NCBI GenBank assembly: GCA_900555195.1
Contig: USKC01000039.1
Span: 1 to 14,937, forward strand
DNA: 14,937 bases
Direction of reading: 5' to 3'
DNA from: an uncultured Lachnospiraceae bacterium
Lineage (GTDB): Bacteria; Bacillota; Clostridia; Lachnospirales; Lachnospiraceae
Part shown: positions 1 through 6,633 of the stretch, in pieces
Position numbering within the stretch: position 1 is the first letter of the stretch
Layout of the letters: each line of letters opens with the position of its first letter
The notes under the pieces: model-generated
Seen by the model: only the letters and a program-made list of their open reading frames with translations
The model's database searches: none
What the model was told of the DNA's origin: nothing
Program-made: the position numbers and the translations under genes

Positions 1-464
1 AATATCTGCTCATGCCTTTGCATGGCGGCCTTTATTTCAACCATTTGCGCGGAAATTTCCGCGCATTCTTTGGGAAACAGATGGGCCGCGCTTGTATCTG
101 TATTCATAAACGCATCTATCATTTGGGAAATCTGTGTGACGGACTGCCTGACTTTGAACGCAGAATAAAGCCGGCAGGAGAGGCGTATAGAGGCAATCCA
201 AAGGATTACGCCCAGAACAAGCCCCCATAAAAGCAGCATCTTTATTTTTATGTAGTCGGGCCTGCGTATCCACCCATTTTGTCCTGCTTCTTCAATGTAC
301 GCATATTGCGTAACCATATAGTTTCCATCAAACCAATCAACAAAGGAGCCGTTGAAAAAATCATCCACCAAATAATACAGGCCGAAGCACAGCAGCACGC
401 CGATTCCCCATATAAAAATTGTTTTCGCCCATTCAGGCAATTTATTTTTCAATTTTATATCCAC
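1..464 (-). CDS. vanS: VanS-like sensor histidine kinase, N-terminal part (cut by window edge)
   Basis: This is the N-terminal 154 residues of a membrane sensor kinase; the catalytic half lies beyond base 1. The reading frame starts at a GTG (462-464) inside the end of the response regulator gene, a 23-nt overlap that implies translational coupling. The protein begins MDIKLKNK, and the KLKNK motif matches the start of VanS-type kinases as I remember them, which supports this start over TTG at 448-450. Two hydrophobic segments (about residues 14-33 and 76-93) flank a short external loop of about 42 residues, followed by a HAMP-like or linker helix rich in Gln, Glu and Lys. The DHp histidine and ATPase domain are not in view. 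Inferred role: a membrane kinase or phosphatase of the adjacent VanR-like regulator, sensing an envelope or glycopeptide-type signal. The small external loop argues against a large ligand-binding domain. The assignment to VanS rests largely on its partner. Confidence 0.75.
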   Translation of the reverse strand, partial: MDIKLKNKLPEWAKTIFIWGIGVLLCFGLYYLVDDFFNGSFVDWFDGNYMVTQYAYIEEAGQNGWIRRPDYIKIKMLLLWGLVLGVILWIASIRLSCRLYSAFKVRQSVTQISQMIDAFMNTDTSAAHLFPKECAEISAQMVEIKAAMQRHEQI

Positions 465-1140
465 ACCCCCAAACGGTTTTTATATATTTTGGTTTTTCAA
501 AAGAATCGTCCATTTTTTCTCTTAAGTGCCGGATATGAACGGTAATGGTATTGTTGCTTTTACTGAAATATTCGTCTTTCCATATTCGATGGAACAATTC
601 TTCCGCGCTGACCACATTTCCTATATTCTGGCAGAGAATCTGCAATATGGAAAATTCAGTGGGCGTGAGGGAGAGGGGTTTTTCATTCAACGTACATTCG
701 TGCGTTTTGATATTCAGAACCAAACCGGAATGAATGATTATATCCTTTTCGTTTTCCGCTTCCGGCCTGTTATACCGTTTATATCTTCGCAGCTGCGCTT
801 TTACGCGGGCAACCAGTTCCAACGGGAGAAAGGGCTTTGTAATATAGTCGTCCGCCCCCAACGTAAGTCCTGTAATCTTGTCGATCTCTTCTCCCTTCGC
901 TGTCAGCATGATGATGGGATATTGGTATTTTTCCCGTATTTTTTGGCATAGCTGGAATCCATCCATATCCGGAAGCATAACATCCAAAATTGCCAAATCT
1001 AAAGTTTCAGATTGGATACATCTGTACGCATCGGCCGCATTGTAGAATTTGAATACAACAAAGTTTTCATTTTGAAGATAAAGAGAGATGAGATCTGCGA
1101 TTTCCGGTTCATCATCAACAATCAATATCCTGTCCGCCAT
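442..1140 (-). CDS. vanR: VanR-like OmpR-family response regulator
   Basis: This complete 232-residue regulator has a receiver domain (about 1-120) with acidic pocket D9/D10, phospho-acceptor D53 (LDVMLPD), switch T80 and K102 (ITKPF). An OmpR/PhoB winged-helix DNA-binding domain (about 135-232) follows. Long stretches such as SNNTITVHIRHLREKM, PKYIKTVWG and LTPTEFSILQILC match the VanR of enterococcal glycopeptide-resistance operons closely. I therefore call it VanR-like rather than a generic regulator. It has a good Shine-Dalgarno (AAAGGGG, 1148-1154) 7 nt before ATG. Family role: phosphorylated by VanS, it activates its own promoter and a target operon. In this window no D-Ala:D-Lac or D-Ala:D-Ser ligase is seen, so the target is unknown. 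The gene is AT-richer than the cluster beside it: a hand-counted sample at 901-960 has 24 G/C of 60, against 34 of 60 at 7201-7260. That suggests separate acquisition. Confidence 0.93.
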   Translation of the reverse strand: MADRILIVDDEPEIADLISLYLQNENFVVFKFYNAADAYRCIQSETLDLAILDVMLPDMDGFQLCQKIREKYQYPIIMLTAKGEEIDKITGLTLGADDYITKPFLPLELVARVKAQLRRYKRYNRPEAENEKDIIIHSGLVLNIKTHECTLNEKPLSLTPTEFSILQILCQNIGNVVSAEELFHRIWKDEYFSKSNNTITVHIRHLREKMDDSFEKPKYIKTVWGCGYKIEK

Positions 1141-1159
1141 GAGAATACCCCTTTCCGAA

Positions 1160-1182
1160 ATTGTTTATGATAATAAAACAAT
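1160..1182. repeat. Inverted repeat ATTGTTT/AAACAAT over the vanR promoter
   Basis: Perfect 7-bp arms at 1160-1166 and 1176-1182 are separated by 9 nt. The repeat covers the candidate -10 hexamer (1167-1172) of the regulator gene, so it could be a repressor or autoregulatory site. It could equally be chance in AT-rich DNA. No T-run follows, so it is not a terminator. Confidence 0.3.
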
Positions 1183-1195
1183 AACAGATCAGGAA
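1167..1195 (-). promoter_or_regulatory. Candidate promoter of the vanRS-like operon
   Basis: On the minus strand TTCCTG (1190-1195) and TATCAT (1167-1172) are spaced 17 nt apart. The -10 matches the consensus at five of six positions, but the -35 matches only at TT. A good -10 with a poor -35 is typical of promoters needing an activator such as a phosphorylated OmpR-family regulator. An overlapping alternative -10 is TATTAT, 3 nt upstream. Confidence 0.45.
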
Positions 1196-1220
1196 CCGGA
1201 CTTTCATAGAATTTCAATAA

Positions 1221-1239
1221 GGAAATCTTAAGATTTTCC
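1221..1239. promoter_or_regulatory. Palindrome, likely operator for the VanR-like regulator
   Basis: The sequence GGAAATCTTAAGATTTTCC holds a perfect 14-bp palindrome AAATCTTAAGATTT (1223-1236), extended to GG/CC with one extra base. It lies about 25 nt upstream of the weak -35 on the regulator side. TTAAGATT-type half sites are common targets of OmpR-family regulators in Bacillota, so binding by the adjacent regulator is a reasonable inference. It is not shown, and it differs from the VanR box I know from enterococci. Confidence 0.45.
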
Positions 1240-1349
1240 TAAATATCCTCTTCATCACTCCCTCTGCATCCGTTTCTCCCCATCCGTCCAGGTCAAAACA
1301 TAGGGATATGTACCAACTCCGCGCGGGGGCATGGCACACAGATTCACAC

Positions 1350-1387
1350 AAAAAGGCTGCGGAGAAACATATTTTCCCCGCAGCCTT
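1350..1387 (-). terminator. Rho-independent terminator ending the rsgA transcript
   Basis: On the minus strand a perfect 10-bp GC-rich stem, AAGGCTGCGG with CCGCAGCCTT (1378-1387 and 1353-1362), encloses a 15-nt loop. It runs directly into TTTTTG (complement of 1349-1354). It sits 40 nt past the rsgA stop codon and isolates the housekeeping cluster from the vanRS-like pair downstream. Confidence 0.9.
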
Positions 1388-1427
1388 ACACATGCTAAGA
1401 AGGTAAAGCAGCTTCATGCCACCTGAT

Positions 1428-2375
1428 TCAATATTTTCGCCTGTTCTTCAGTTCCTCATACATCTGGCAGTAATTCGCGTAGCGCCCTGTGCTGACCAGG
1501 CCCTCTTCCAGGCCTTCCTTCACCCGGCAGCCGGGCTCGCTTCTGTGGGCGCATCCCACGAACCTGCATTCCCCTTCCAGCCGGGCGATTTCCGGGAAGA
1601 AGGAACCCAGTTCTTCCTTCTCCATTCCCATCAGCTCAATGGAACTGAATCCGGGTGTATCCACAATTTCCGTCCCCGGCCGAATGCGGATCAACTCCGA
1701 ATGCCGGGTCGTATGTCGGCCCCGTTCAATCTTGCGGCTGATCTCACCGGTCTGCATGGATACCTCATCCTGCAGAAGATTGATCAGAGAAGATTTGCCC
1801 ACGCCGCTGGGGCCCGCCACCACTGTGGTCTTTCCTTCCAGAAGCTGCCTCAGCGCTTCCACTCCCTCCTGCCTGGCTGCGCTGGTAAAATACAGCGGAT
1901 AGCCTGACGGCTCATAGGTGGCTCGCAGCGCCTCCAGGGCTTCTTCTTCCGCCAGATCCTTTTTATTAAAGCAGATGCGGCAAGGCACCCCTTGCTGCTC
2001 CATCATAACCAGAAAACGATCCATCAGATTCAGGTTCGGCTGCGGGCTAGCGGCCGCCATAATGATGAGGGCCTGATCCACATTGGCTACAGCAGGACGG
2101 ATGAGTGCATTCTTTCTGGGAAGGATCCTGCCGATGTTGCCTTCCTGTTCCGCTTCATCCAACACCTCCAACTCCACATAGTCTCCCGGAAGAGGCCGAA
2201 ATTTTTCTTTCCGGAAAATCCCTCTAGCCTTACATTCATATATCTTTACGCTGCCGGCGCCATTGCGAGTATTCCCATCTTTCTGACTGTTTTTCCATTC
2301 TGCGGCCGCACCATCGCTTTCATCCGTACGCACATAGTAAAAACCGCCGATTCCTCTGATTATTCTTCCGTTCAT
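1428..2375 (-). CDS. rsgA: Ribosome small subunit-dependent GTPase RsgA
   Basis: This 315-residue protein is a circularly permuted GTPase that checks late 30S subunit assembly in the cytoplasm. The order is diagnostic: an N-terminal OB fold (about 1-85), then G4 NKKD (137-140), G5 TSA (164-166), G1 GPSGVGKSS (188-196), G2 RHTT (220-223) and G3 DTPGF (239-243). The C-terminal zinc site is C270, C275, H277 and C283. The OB fold carries an extra hydrophilic stretch (about residues 17-42, rich in Asp, Gly, Asn and Lys) not usual in short clostridial homologues. The start is 5 nt after the prkC stop, and the Shine-Dalgarno (AAGGAG) overlaps that stop only 1-2 nt before the ATG, so translation probably depends on coupling to prkC. 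In Bacillus subtilis the orthologue CpgA is phosphorylated by PrkC, which fits the shared operon. Confidence 0.97.
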   Translation of the reverse strand: MNGRIIRGIGGFYYVRTDESDGAAAEWKNSQKDGNTRNGAGSVKIYECKARGIFRKEKFRPLPGDYVELEVLDEAEQEGNIGRILPRKNALIRPAVANVDQALIIMAAASPQPNLNLMDRFLVMMEQQGVPCRICFNKKDLAEEEALEALRATYEPSGYPLYFTSAARQEGVEALRQLLEGKTTVVAGPSGVGKSSLINLLQDEVSMQTGEISRKIERGRHTTRHSELIRIRPGTEIVDTPGFSSIELMGMEKEELGSFFPEIARLEGECRFVGCAHRSEPGCRVKEGLEEGLVSTGRYANYCQMYEELKNRRKY

Positions 2376-2380
2376 TCTCC

Positions 2381-4480
2381 TTATTCTTTCTTGATGAACT
2401 CCACCGCCCGATTAATGGTTTTCTGCTCCGTCGTTCCCGGAGTTGTGATCACTTCGCCTGTGGTCGGATCAGTCGTAGTCACCGCATCTGTTGTCACGTT
2501 ATAAATCAGCGTGAGTACGCCTGTAGCTTCCTTGATATCCAACAGATTCACCGCCAGCGGGAAAGTAGTTGTGGCCGTACGGTACAGTTCATTCCCACTC
2601 GCCGTTGTCAATACGATTACACACTGGGTTCCTTCCACATAAGTGGGGTCTTCCAGCGCAGGGCTTTCAATATTGGCCATATACATATAGGTGGCCTCCG
2701 GCCCGATACTCACTTCCAGATCAATAGAAGTACCTGGATCCACTTCTGTTCCAACTGAATAACTCTGGTTGCACACCTTGCCGATCAGGGACTCATCTGA
2801 GTGGTTCACTTCCACCACATTCCCCACGGTAAGCCCCGCAGCCTCGAGGGTTGTTCTGGCATCTTCCGGAAGCATACCTCTTGTATCTGGAACCGCTACT
2901 TTTTGATCCTGTGCCCCTTGGCTGATCGTGATGGTTACAGTGCTGCCCCTTTCCGCCTTTGTTCCGCCCTCCGGATTCTGGCTCATCACATTTCCTTCCG
3001 CCACCGTCTCAGAGTATCCTTCTTTTCTCTCAATTACAAAGCCGTCCGCTTCCAACTCCGAAACCGCTTCCGCCAGGCTCCGGTTCAACAGATCCGGCAC
3101 TTCCACTCCCGTTTCCTCGCTTCCGCTCACTGTAAGAACCACCTTGTCTCCTGCTTCCAGCTGGGTTCCTTCCTGAATATCTGACCGGATCACAATTCCT
3201 TCTTCCACTTCCGAAGACGCCTCATAGACCACCGATGGTTCCAGCCCCATGGACGTAAGTTCACTCTTGGCCTCTTCCTCCGTCATTCCCGCCACGTCAA
3301 TCATCTCTACCGCACCCGTTTCCTGAGACGATGGGAAATTGAAAATGCCAATTGCCCTGCCAACCAGGAAAATGACGATACATCCAATCAAGATCGCACC
3401 CACGATCGCCAGAAGCGTAGTCATACGCTCCATCCTGGAATCATATTCTTCTTCCTCGTCATCCAGTTCTATGTCCGGTCCCGTCCTCTTATTTCCCCTT
3501 TGAGAGGAAGAGGGCTGCCTTACCGCATTCTTTTTTAAATGAATTTCTTCCGTATGGGAGGTTTTCTTATACTGTTTCTTAATTTGGGACATATCATCCC
3601 TAGATATCTTTCGAGTGGCCGCGCCCGAATCCGTATCGATCACCTTCACGAAATCTTCGTCCGGAGAGATCAAAGATTTCTTCAGATCCTCGATCAGGGC
3701 TCCCACCGTCTGATACCTTCTGTCCGGGCTCTTCTGCGTGCATTTTAACACAATCTGCTCCACGCTGACCGGAATCTCGGGAACAAAATCCCGCGGGGAA
3801 GGCATGGGTTCCTGTATATGTTTAATGGCGATTGCCACAGTCGTGTCTCCATTAAAAGGAACGCGCCCGGTCAGCATCTCGAAAAGCGTGATGCCCATGG
3901 AATAAATATCGCTCTTCTCATCGCTGTATCCGCCTCTCGCCTGCTCCGGAGAGGTATAATGGACGCTTCCCATCACATTGGAAGTAATCGTATTGCTGGT
4001 CGCCGCCTTGGCGATCCCAAAATCCGTAACTTTGACTTTTCCTTCTTTTGAAATAATAATGTTCTGAGGCTTAATATCCCGATGAATGATATGGTTGTTG
4101 TGGGCAGCCTCAATGCCCATACACGCCTGAATGGCTATGCTGACTGCTTCTTTTACGGAAAGACGTGCCTTTTTCTCAATGTATTTCTTCAGCGTGATCC
4201 CATCGACCAGTTCCATCACGATATAATGGATGCCGGCCTCTTCTCCTACATCATATACGTTTACGATATTGGGATGCATCAGGCTTGCCGCCGCCTGCGC
4301 CTCCACCCTGAATTTGGACACGAAACTCGTATTCTCACTGAACTCCTGCTTGAGCACTTTAATTGCCACATAACGGTTCAGCTTATGACATTTCGCCTTA
4401 TATACATCAGACATTCCGCCGGTGCCTATCTTTTCCAGGATTTCATACCTGTCTGCCAGCATCATTCCAATTTTAACCAT
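2381..4480 (-). CDS. prkC: PASTA-domain Ser/Thr protein kinase (PrkC/Stk1 family)
   Basis: This is a 699-residue single-pass membrane kinase. The cytoplasmic Hanks-type domain (about 10-270) has glycine loop GTGGMSDVY (19-27), catalytic Lys K41 (VAIK), E60 of helix C, HRDIKPQN (133-140), DFG (153-155), a Thr/Ser-rich activation loop (161-172) and the SPE motif (177-179). A basic then acidic juxtamembrane linker follows (about 285-352, with a run of Asp/Glu), then one membrane helix (about 354-374). Three extracellular PASTA repeats (about 388-453, 458-522, 527-594) bind muropeptides or lipid II in this family. An additional outer domain of about 100 residues (596-699), rich in Thr and beta-strand-like, follows the last PASTA and has no motif I can name. 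AGGAGG (4487-4492) sits 6 nt before the ATG. The kinase is expressed with its opposing phosphatase and controls growth, wall synthesis and dormancy exit in relatives. Confidence 0.97.
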   Translation of the reverse strand: MVKIGMMLADRYEILEKIGTGGMSDVYKAKCHKLNRYVAIKVLKQEFSENTSFVSKFRVEAQAAASLMHPNIVNVYDVGEEAGIHYIVMELVDGITLKKYIEKKARLSVKEAVSIAIQACMGIEAAHNNHIIHRDIKPQNIIISKEGKVKVTDFGIAKAATSNTITSNVMGSVHYTSPEQARGGYSDEKSDIYSMGITLFEMLTGRVPFNGDTTVAIAIKHIQEPMPSPRDFVPEIPVSVEQIVLKCTQKSPDRRYQTVGALIEDLKKSLISPDEDFVKVIDTDSGAATRKISRDDMSQIKKQYKKTSHTEEIHLKKNAVRQPSSSQRGNKRTGPDIELDDEEEEYDSRMERMTTLLAIVGAILIGCIVIFLVGRAIGIFNFPSSQETGAVEMIDVAGMTEEEAKSELTSMGLEPSVVYEASSEVEEGIVIRSDIQEGTQLEAGDKVVLTVSGSEETGVEVPDLLNRSLAEAVSELEADGFVIERKEGYSETVAEGNVMSQNPEGGTKAERGSTVTITISQGAQDQKVAVPDTRGMLPEDARTTLEAAGLTVGNVVEVNHSDESLIGKVCNQSYSVGTEVDPGTSIDLEVSIGPEATYMYMANIESPALEDPTYVEGTQCVIVLTTASGNELYRTATTTFPLAVNLLDIKEATGVLTLIYNVTTDAVTTTDPTTGEVITTPGTTEQKTINRAVEFIKKE

Positions 4481-4532
4481 TTCTTTCCTCCTGCCTGCCC
4501 ATTCATGCAGAACAAAGGCTCTTTCCTTTCAC

Positions 4533-5258
4533 TTATGAAAACGGATCAAGCACTATGACCGCGATATTATCCCTGCCTCCGTTGTCATTCGCCGCCCGGA
4601 CCAGTTCCTCCGCCTTCGTATGCACTCCGCCCTCCTTGCTGAGGATGCGCCAAATCGCTTCATCCTCCAGCATATCCGTGAGCCCATCCGAACACAGAAG
4701 CACAATATCTCCCGGCCTCAACTCTCTTCTGAAGCAGTCCACCTTCAGATATTTCTCAAGGCCAACCGCGCGTGTGATAATATTCTTATTGGGATGTATT
4801 CTGGCCTCTTCTTTATTAATTCCGCCTCCGCGTACCATTTCCTGAACGAGGGAATGATCTTCCGTAACCTGTTCAATCCCCTCATTGACCACATATAATC
4901 TGCTGTCTCCCACATTGGCGGCAATCAGTTCGCTGCCGTCGATGGTGGCCGCCACAACCGTGGTTCCCATTCCTGCAAATCGATCGTCTTCCCCGGCCTG
5001 CTTTGCAATCACTGCATTTGCTTTGCAGAGCGCTTCCGTAAGGATCCTGGCGGGTTCCCGCGCTTCCGACTCCCGGATGCTGGCCAAAATGGTCTTCACC
5101 GCGCAGCTGGACGCATATCCGCCCGCTTTATGTCCCCCCATACCGTCTGCCACCAAAAAAATATTCGACAGATTTCCTATCGGATCCAAGGACGCATACA
5201 AATGATCCTGATTCAGTTGCCTCTTTTTTCCAATATCCGTTAAGGAAAACGCCTTCAC
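4533..5258 (-). CDS. prpC: PP2C-type Ser/Thr protein phosphatase (PrpC/Stp)
   Basis: This 241-residue cytoplasmic metal-dependent phosphatase removes phosphates placed by the neighbouring PASTA kinase. PP2C motifs appear in order: RQLNQD with D18, VADGMGGH with D38 and G39, GMGTT (96-100), GDSR (117-120), EDHS (133-136), SDGLTD with D191, and GGRDNI with D230. D38, D191 and D230 fit the two-metal centre. The length is normal for the bacterial stand-alone family. The start is GTG (5256-5258), the first residues MKAFSLTD fit the family, and the best Shine-Dalgarno, AAAGGTG, lies a rather long 12-13 nt upstream, so initiation may be modest. The gene is first after a 319-nt gap with its own promoter and is followed by prkC after 52 nt. 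Confidence 0.96.
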   Translation of the reverse strand: MKAFSLTDIGKKRQLNQDHLYASLDPIGNLSNIFLVADGMGGHKAGGYASSCAVKTILASIRESEAREPARILTEALCKANAVIAKQAGEDDRFAGMGTTVVAATIDGSELIAANVGDSRLYVVNEGIEQVTEDHSLVQEMVRGGGINKEEARIHPNKNIITRAVGLEKYLKVDCFRRELRPGDIVLLCSDGLTDMLEDEAIWRILSKEGGVHTKAEELVRAANDNGGRDNIAVIVLDPFS

Positions 5259-5387
5259 TTGTTATAACCGCACCTTTCTACAGACATACGGCGATGCTAC
5301 AGCCGACCGCAGGCTCCGCCAATATCTCCGCCCATTTTCCTTCTTCTTTGCAATGTAACTTCCGCTATCTGTTGCTTTCCATTATTT

Positions 5388-5458
5388 TAAGCTATTCCCA
5401 TCAATTCATGCGTATTGCAGACATATTCGCCAAAGAAATCAGATATAATAATAGCTTA
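5388..5458 (-). repeat. Inverted repeat in the prpC leader
   Basis: In the leader RNA TAAGCTATT (complement of 5450-5458) can pair with AATAGCTTA (complement of 5388-5396). This is a perfect 9-bp stem closing 53 nt. The enclosed part has a small TGC-AATAC-GCA hairpin. The repeat lies wholly inside the predicted prpC transcript, so it may fold in the 5' UTR. I recognise no known riboswitch class. Confidence 0.35.
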
Positions 5459-5477
5459 TTACAAGATACCATTGGAC

Positions 5478-5506
5478 ATTTTATCATATATTTATGAAAA
5501 GGACAA
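5478..5506 (-). promoter_or_regulatory. SigA-type promoter of prpC-prkC-rsgA
   Basis: TTGTCC (5501-5506) and TAAAAT (5478-5483) are spaced exactly 17 nt on the minus strand, and a TG one base upstream of the -10 gives an extended -10. The predicted start near 5470 leaves a leader of about 210 nt. This promoter would let the kinase, phosphatase and RsgA be transcribed apart from the murE-to-rlmN transcript. Confidence 0.7.
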
Positions 5507-5522
5507 GATTGCCAGCTATTGA

Positions 5523-5580
5523 TAAAACGGAGCACCTATTCCAACATACGACAATATCTCTCCTTAAAGTATCCGTTTTA
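5523..5580 (-). repeat. Inverted repeat at the 3' end of rlmN
   Basis: TAAAACGGA, which includes the rlmN stop (5572-5580), is repeated inverted as TCCGTTTTA (5523-5531) across 40 nt. Read on the minus strand the distal arm ends TTTTATC, so it could be a weak terminator for rlmN. The long loop and short T-run make it far less convincing than the one after rsgA. Confidence 0.3.
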
Positions 5581-6633
5581 AAAATATTCTGACGAATTTA
5601 TATGCCGACGCCGCAACTGGCCGCAGGCCCCGTCTATGTCCCTTCCCATTTCCCGTCTCACCGTCACAGCGATTCCATTTTTCTCCAGCCTGCTCTTAAA
5701 CGCCTCAATCTCAGACCTGCCTGACTGCCGGTAATTTCTCTCTTTGATCGGGTTTACAGGGATCAGGTTCACATGGGCTCCCAGCCGTCCTGCCAGAGCA
5801 GAAAGCTCCTTCGCATCCTGAAGGGTATCGTTCACGCCTCCCACCAGGGCATATTCAAAGGTGAGCCTCCTTCCTGTCTGTTCAAAATAGGCTGCACAGG
5901 CCTCCATCACCTCATCCAGATGCCAGGTATTGGCGATCGGCATCAGGCTTTGACGCTTGGCATCCGTCGTCGCATGAAGGGACAGGGCCAGGGTAATCTG
6001 CAGCTTTTCTTCCGCCAGCGCCCTGATCTGAGGCACCAGCCCGCAGGTGGATACGGTGACATTGCGCTGACTGATATGAAGGCCGCCTTCCCCGGTCAGC
6101 AGCCGCAGGAAACGCAACAGATTATCATAATTATCCAGCGGTTCCCCGGTTCCCATCACCACCACATTGCTGACACGTTCTCCTGTGATGCGGGTAATTG
6201 CATAGATCTGATCGAGCATCTCTGAAGGCAGAAGGTTTCTCTCCCAGCCGTCCAGCGTGGAAGCGCAGAAACGGCAACCCATCTTGCACCCCACCTGGGA
6301 AGAAATGCAGACAGAATTGCCGTGTTTATAGCGCATCCAGACACTTTCCACCATATTCCCATCCTGCAGGCGGAAAAGGAACTTTTTCGTCCCATCCAGC
6401 CGGGATTCCTGCATATCCTCCATGCTCACATTCCGAAGCGGCCATTCCAGGGCCATGCGGCTGCGGAAAGCGGCGGGCAGATTGCTCATTTCGTCGTAAT
6501 TCTCGGCGAGTTTGCAATGAAGCCAGTCATAGAGCTGTTTCGCCCGGAAAGGCTTCTCCCCGGCCGCTTCAACCGTTGTCTTCAGTTCTTCCAAAGTCAT
6601 GGACTTGATATCCTGCTGCATATTCCCTCTCAT
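5578..6633 (-). CDS. rlmN: 23S rRNA (adenine2503-C2)-methyltransferase RlmN
   Basis: This 351-residue radical-SAM enzyme methylates C2 of A2503 in 23S rRNA at the peptidyl transferase centre and, in some bacteria, A37 of tRNAs. The CxxxCxxC iron-sulfur motif is C116, C120, C123 (VGCKMGCRFC). The two mechanistic cysteines also stand: C109 in VCISSQVG and the methyl-carrying C337 in DIDGACGQL. GTGEPL, the SLHATTD stretch and IPVNPIKERNYR are family hallmarks. The N-terminal helical accessory domain occupies about 1-90. Its ATG overlaps the rsmB TGA by 4 nt (ATGA), implying coupled translation. A second ATG at residue 5 (6619-6621) has AGAGGG just upstream and may be the true start. C337 and the length exclude Cfr-type C8 methylation with reasonable certainty. 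Confidence 0.96.
   Translation of the reverse strand: MRGNMQQDIKSMTLEELKTTVEAAGEKPFRAKQLYDWLHCKLAENYDEMSNLPAAFRSRMALEWPLRNVSMEDMQESRLDGTKKFLFRLQDGNMVESVWMRYKHGNSVCISSQVGCKMGCRFCASTLDGWERNLLPSEMLDQIYAITRITGERVSNVVVMGTGEPLDNYDNLLRFLRLLTGEGGLHISQRNVTVSTCGLVPQIRALAEEKLQITLALSLHATTDAKRQSLMPIANTWHLDEVMEACAAYFEQTGRRLTFEYALVGGVNDTLQDAKELSALAGRLGAHVNLIPVNPIKERNYRQSGRSEIEAFKSRLEKNGIAVTVRREMGRDIDGACGQLRRRHINSSEYF

Larger units (their letters stand above)
5259..5577. other. Gene-free gap between rlmN and prpC (promoter and long leader)
   Basis: No credible gene of normal size lies in these 319 nt. From the rlmN side the gap holds an inverted repeat abutting the rlmN stop, a good minus-strand promoter at 5478-5506, and an AT-rich then GC-rich leader of about 210 nt before the prpC GTG. 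A plus-strand TATAAT (5444-5449) has no matching -35 and no gene behind it. Confidence 0.8.

Noticed and set aside
37..273. 78-codon minus-strand frame starting MDTQARLHKN
   Set aside because: It is out of frame with the VanS-like kinase, whose frame is continuous over the region with two membrane segments.
526..951. Plus-strand frame opposite the vanR-like gene
   Set aside because: It is the antisense of a strongly recognised regulator, with no domain or promoter of its own.
1214..1417. 67-codon minus-strand frame between rsgA and the vanR-like gene
   Set aside because: It runs straight through the perfect rsgA terminator hairpin and the palindromic operator, has no good ribosome site, and has no recognisable sequence.
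5294..5497. 67-codon plus-strand frame in the rlmN-prpC gap, with a perfect TATAAT at 5444-5449
   Set aside because: The TATAAT lies inside the frame, has no -35 at a workable distance, and the peptide has no ribosome site or recognisable feature. The gap is better explained by the minus-strand promoter and leader.
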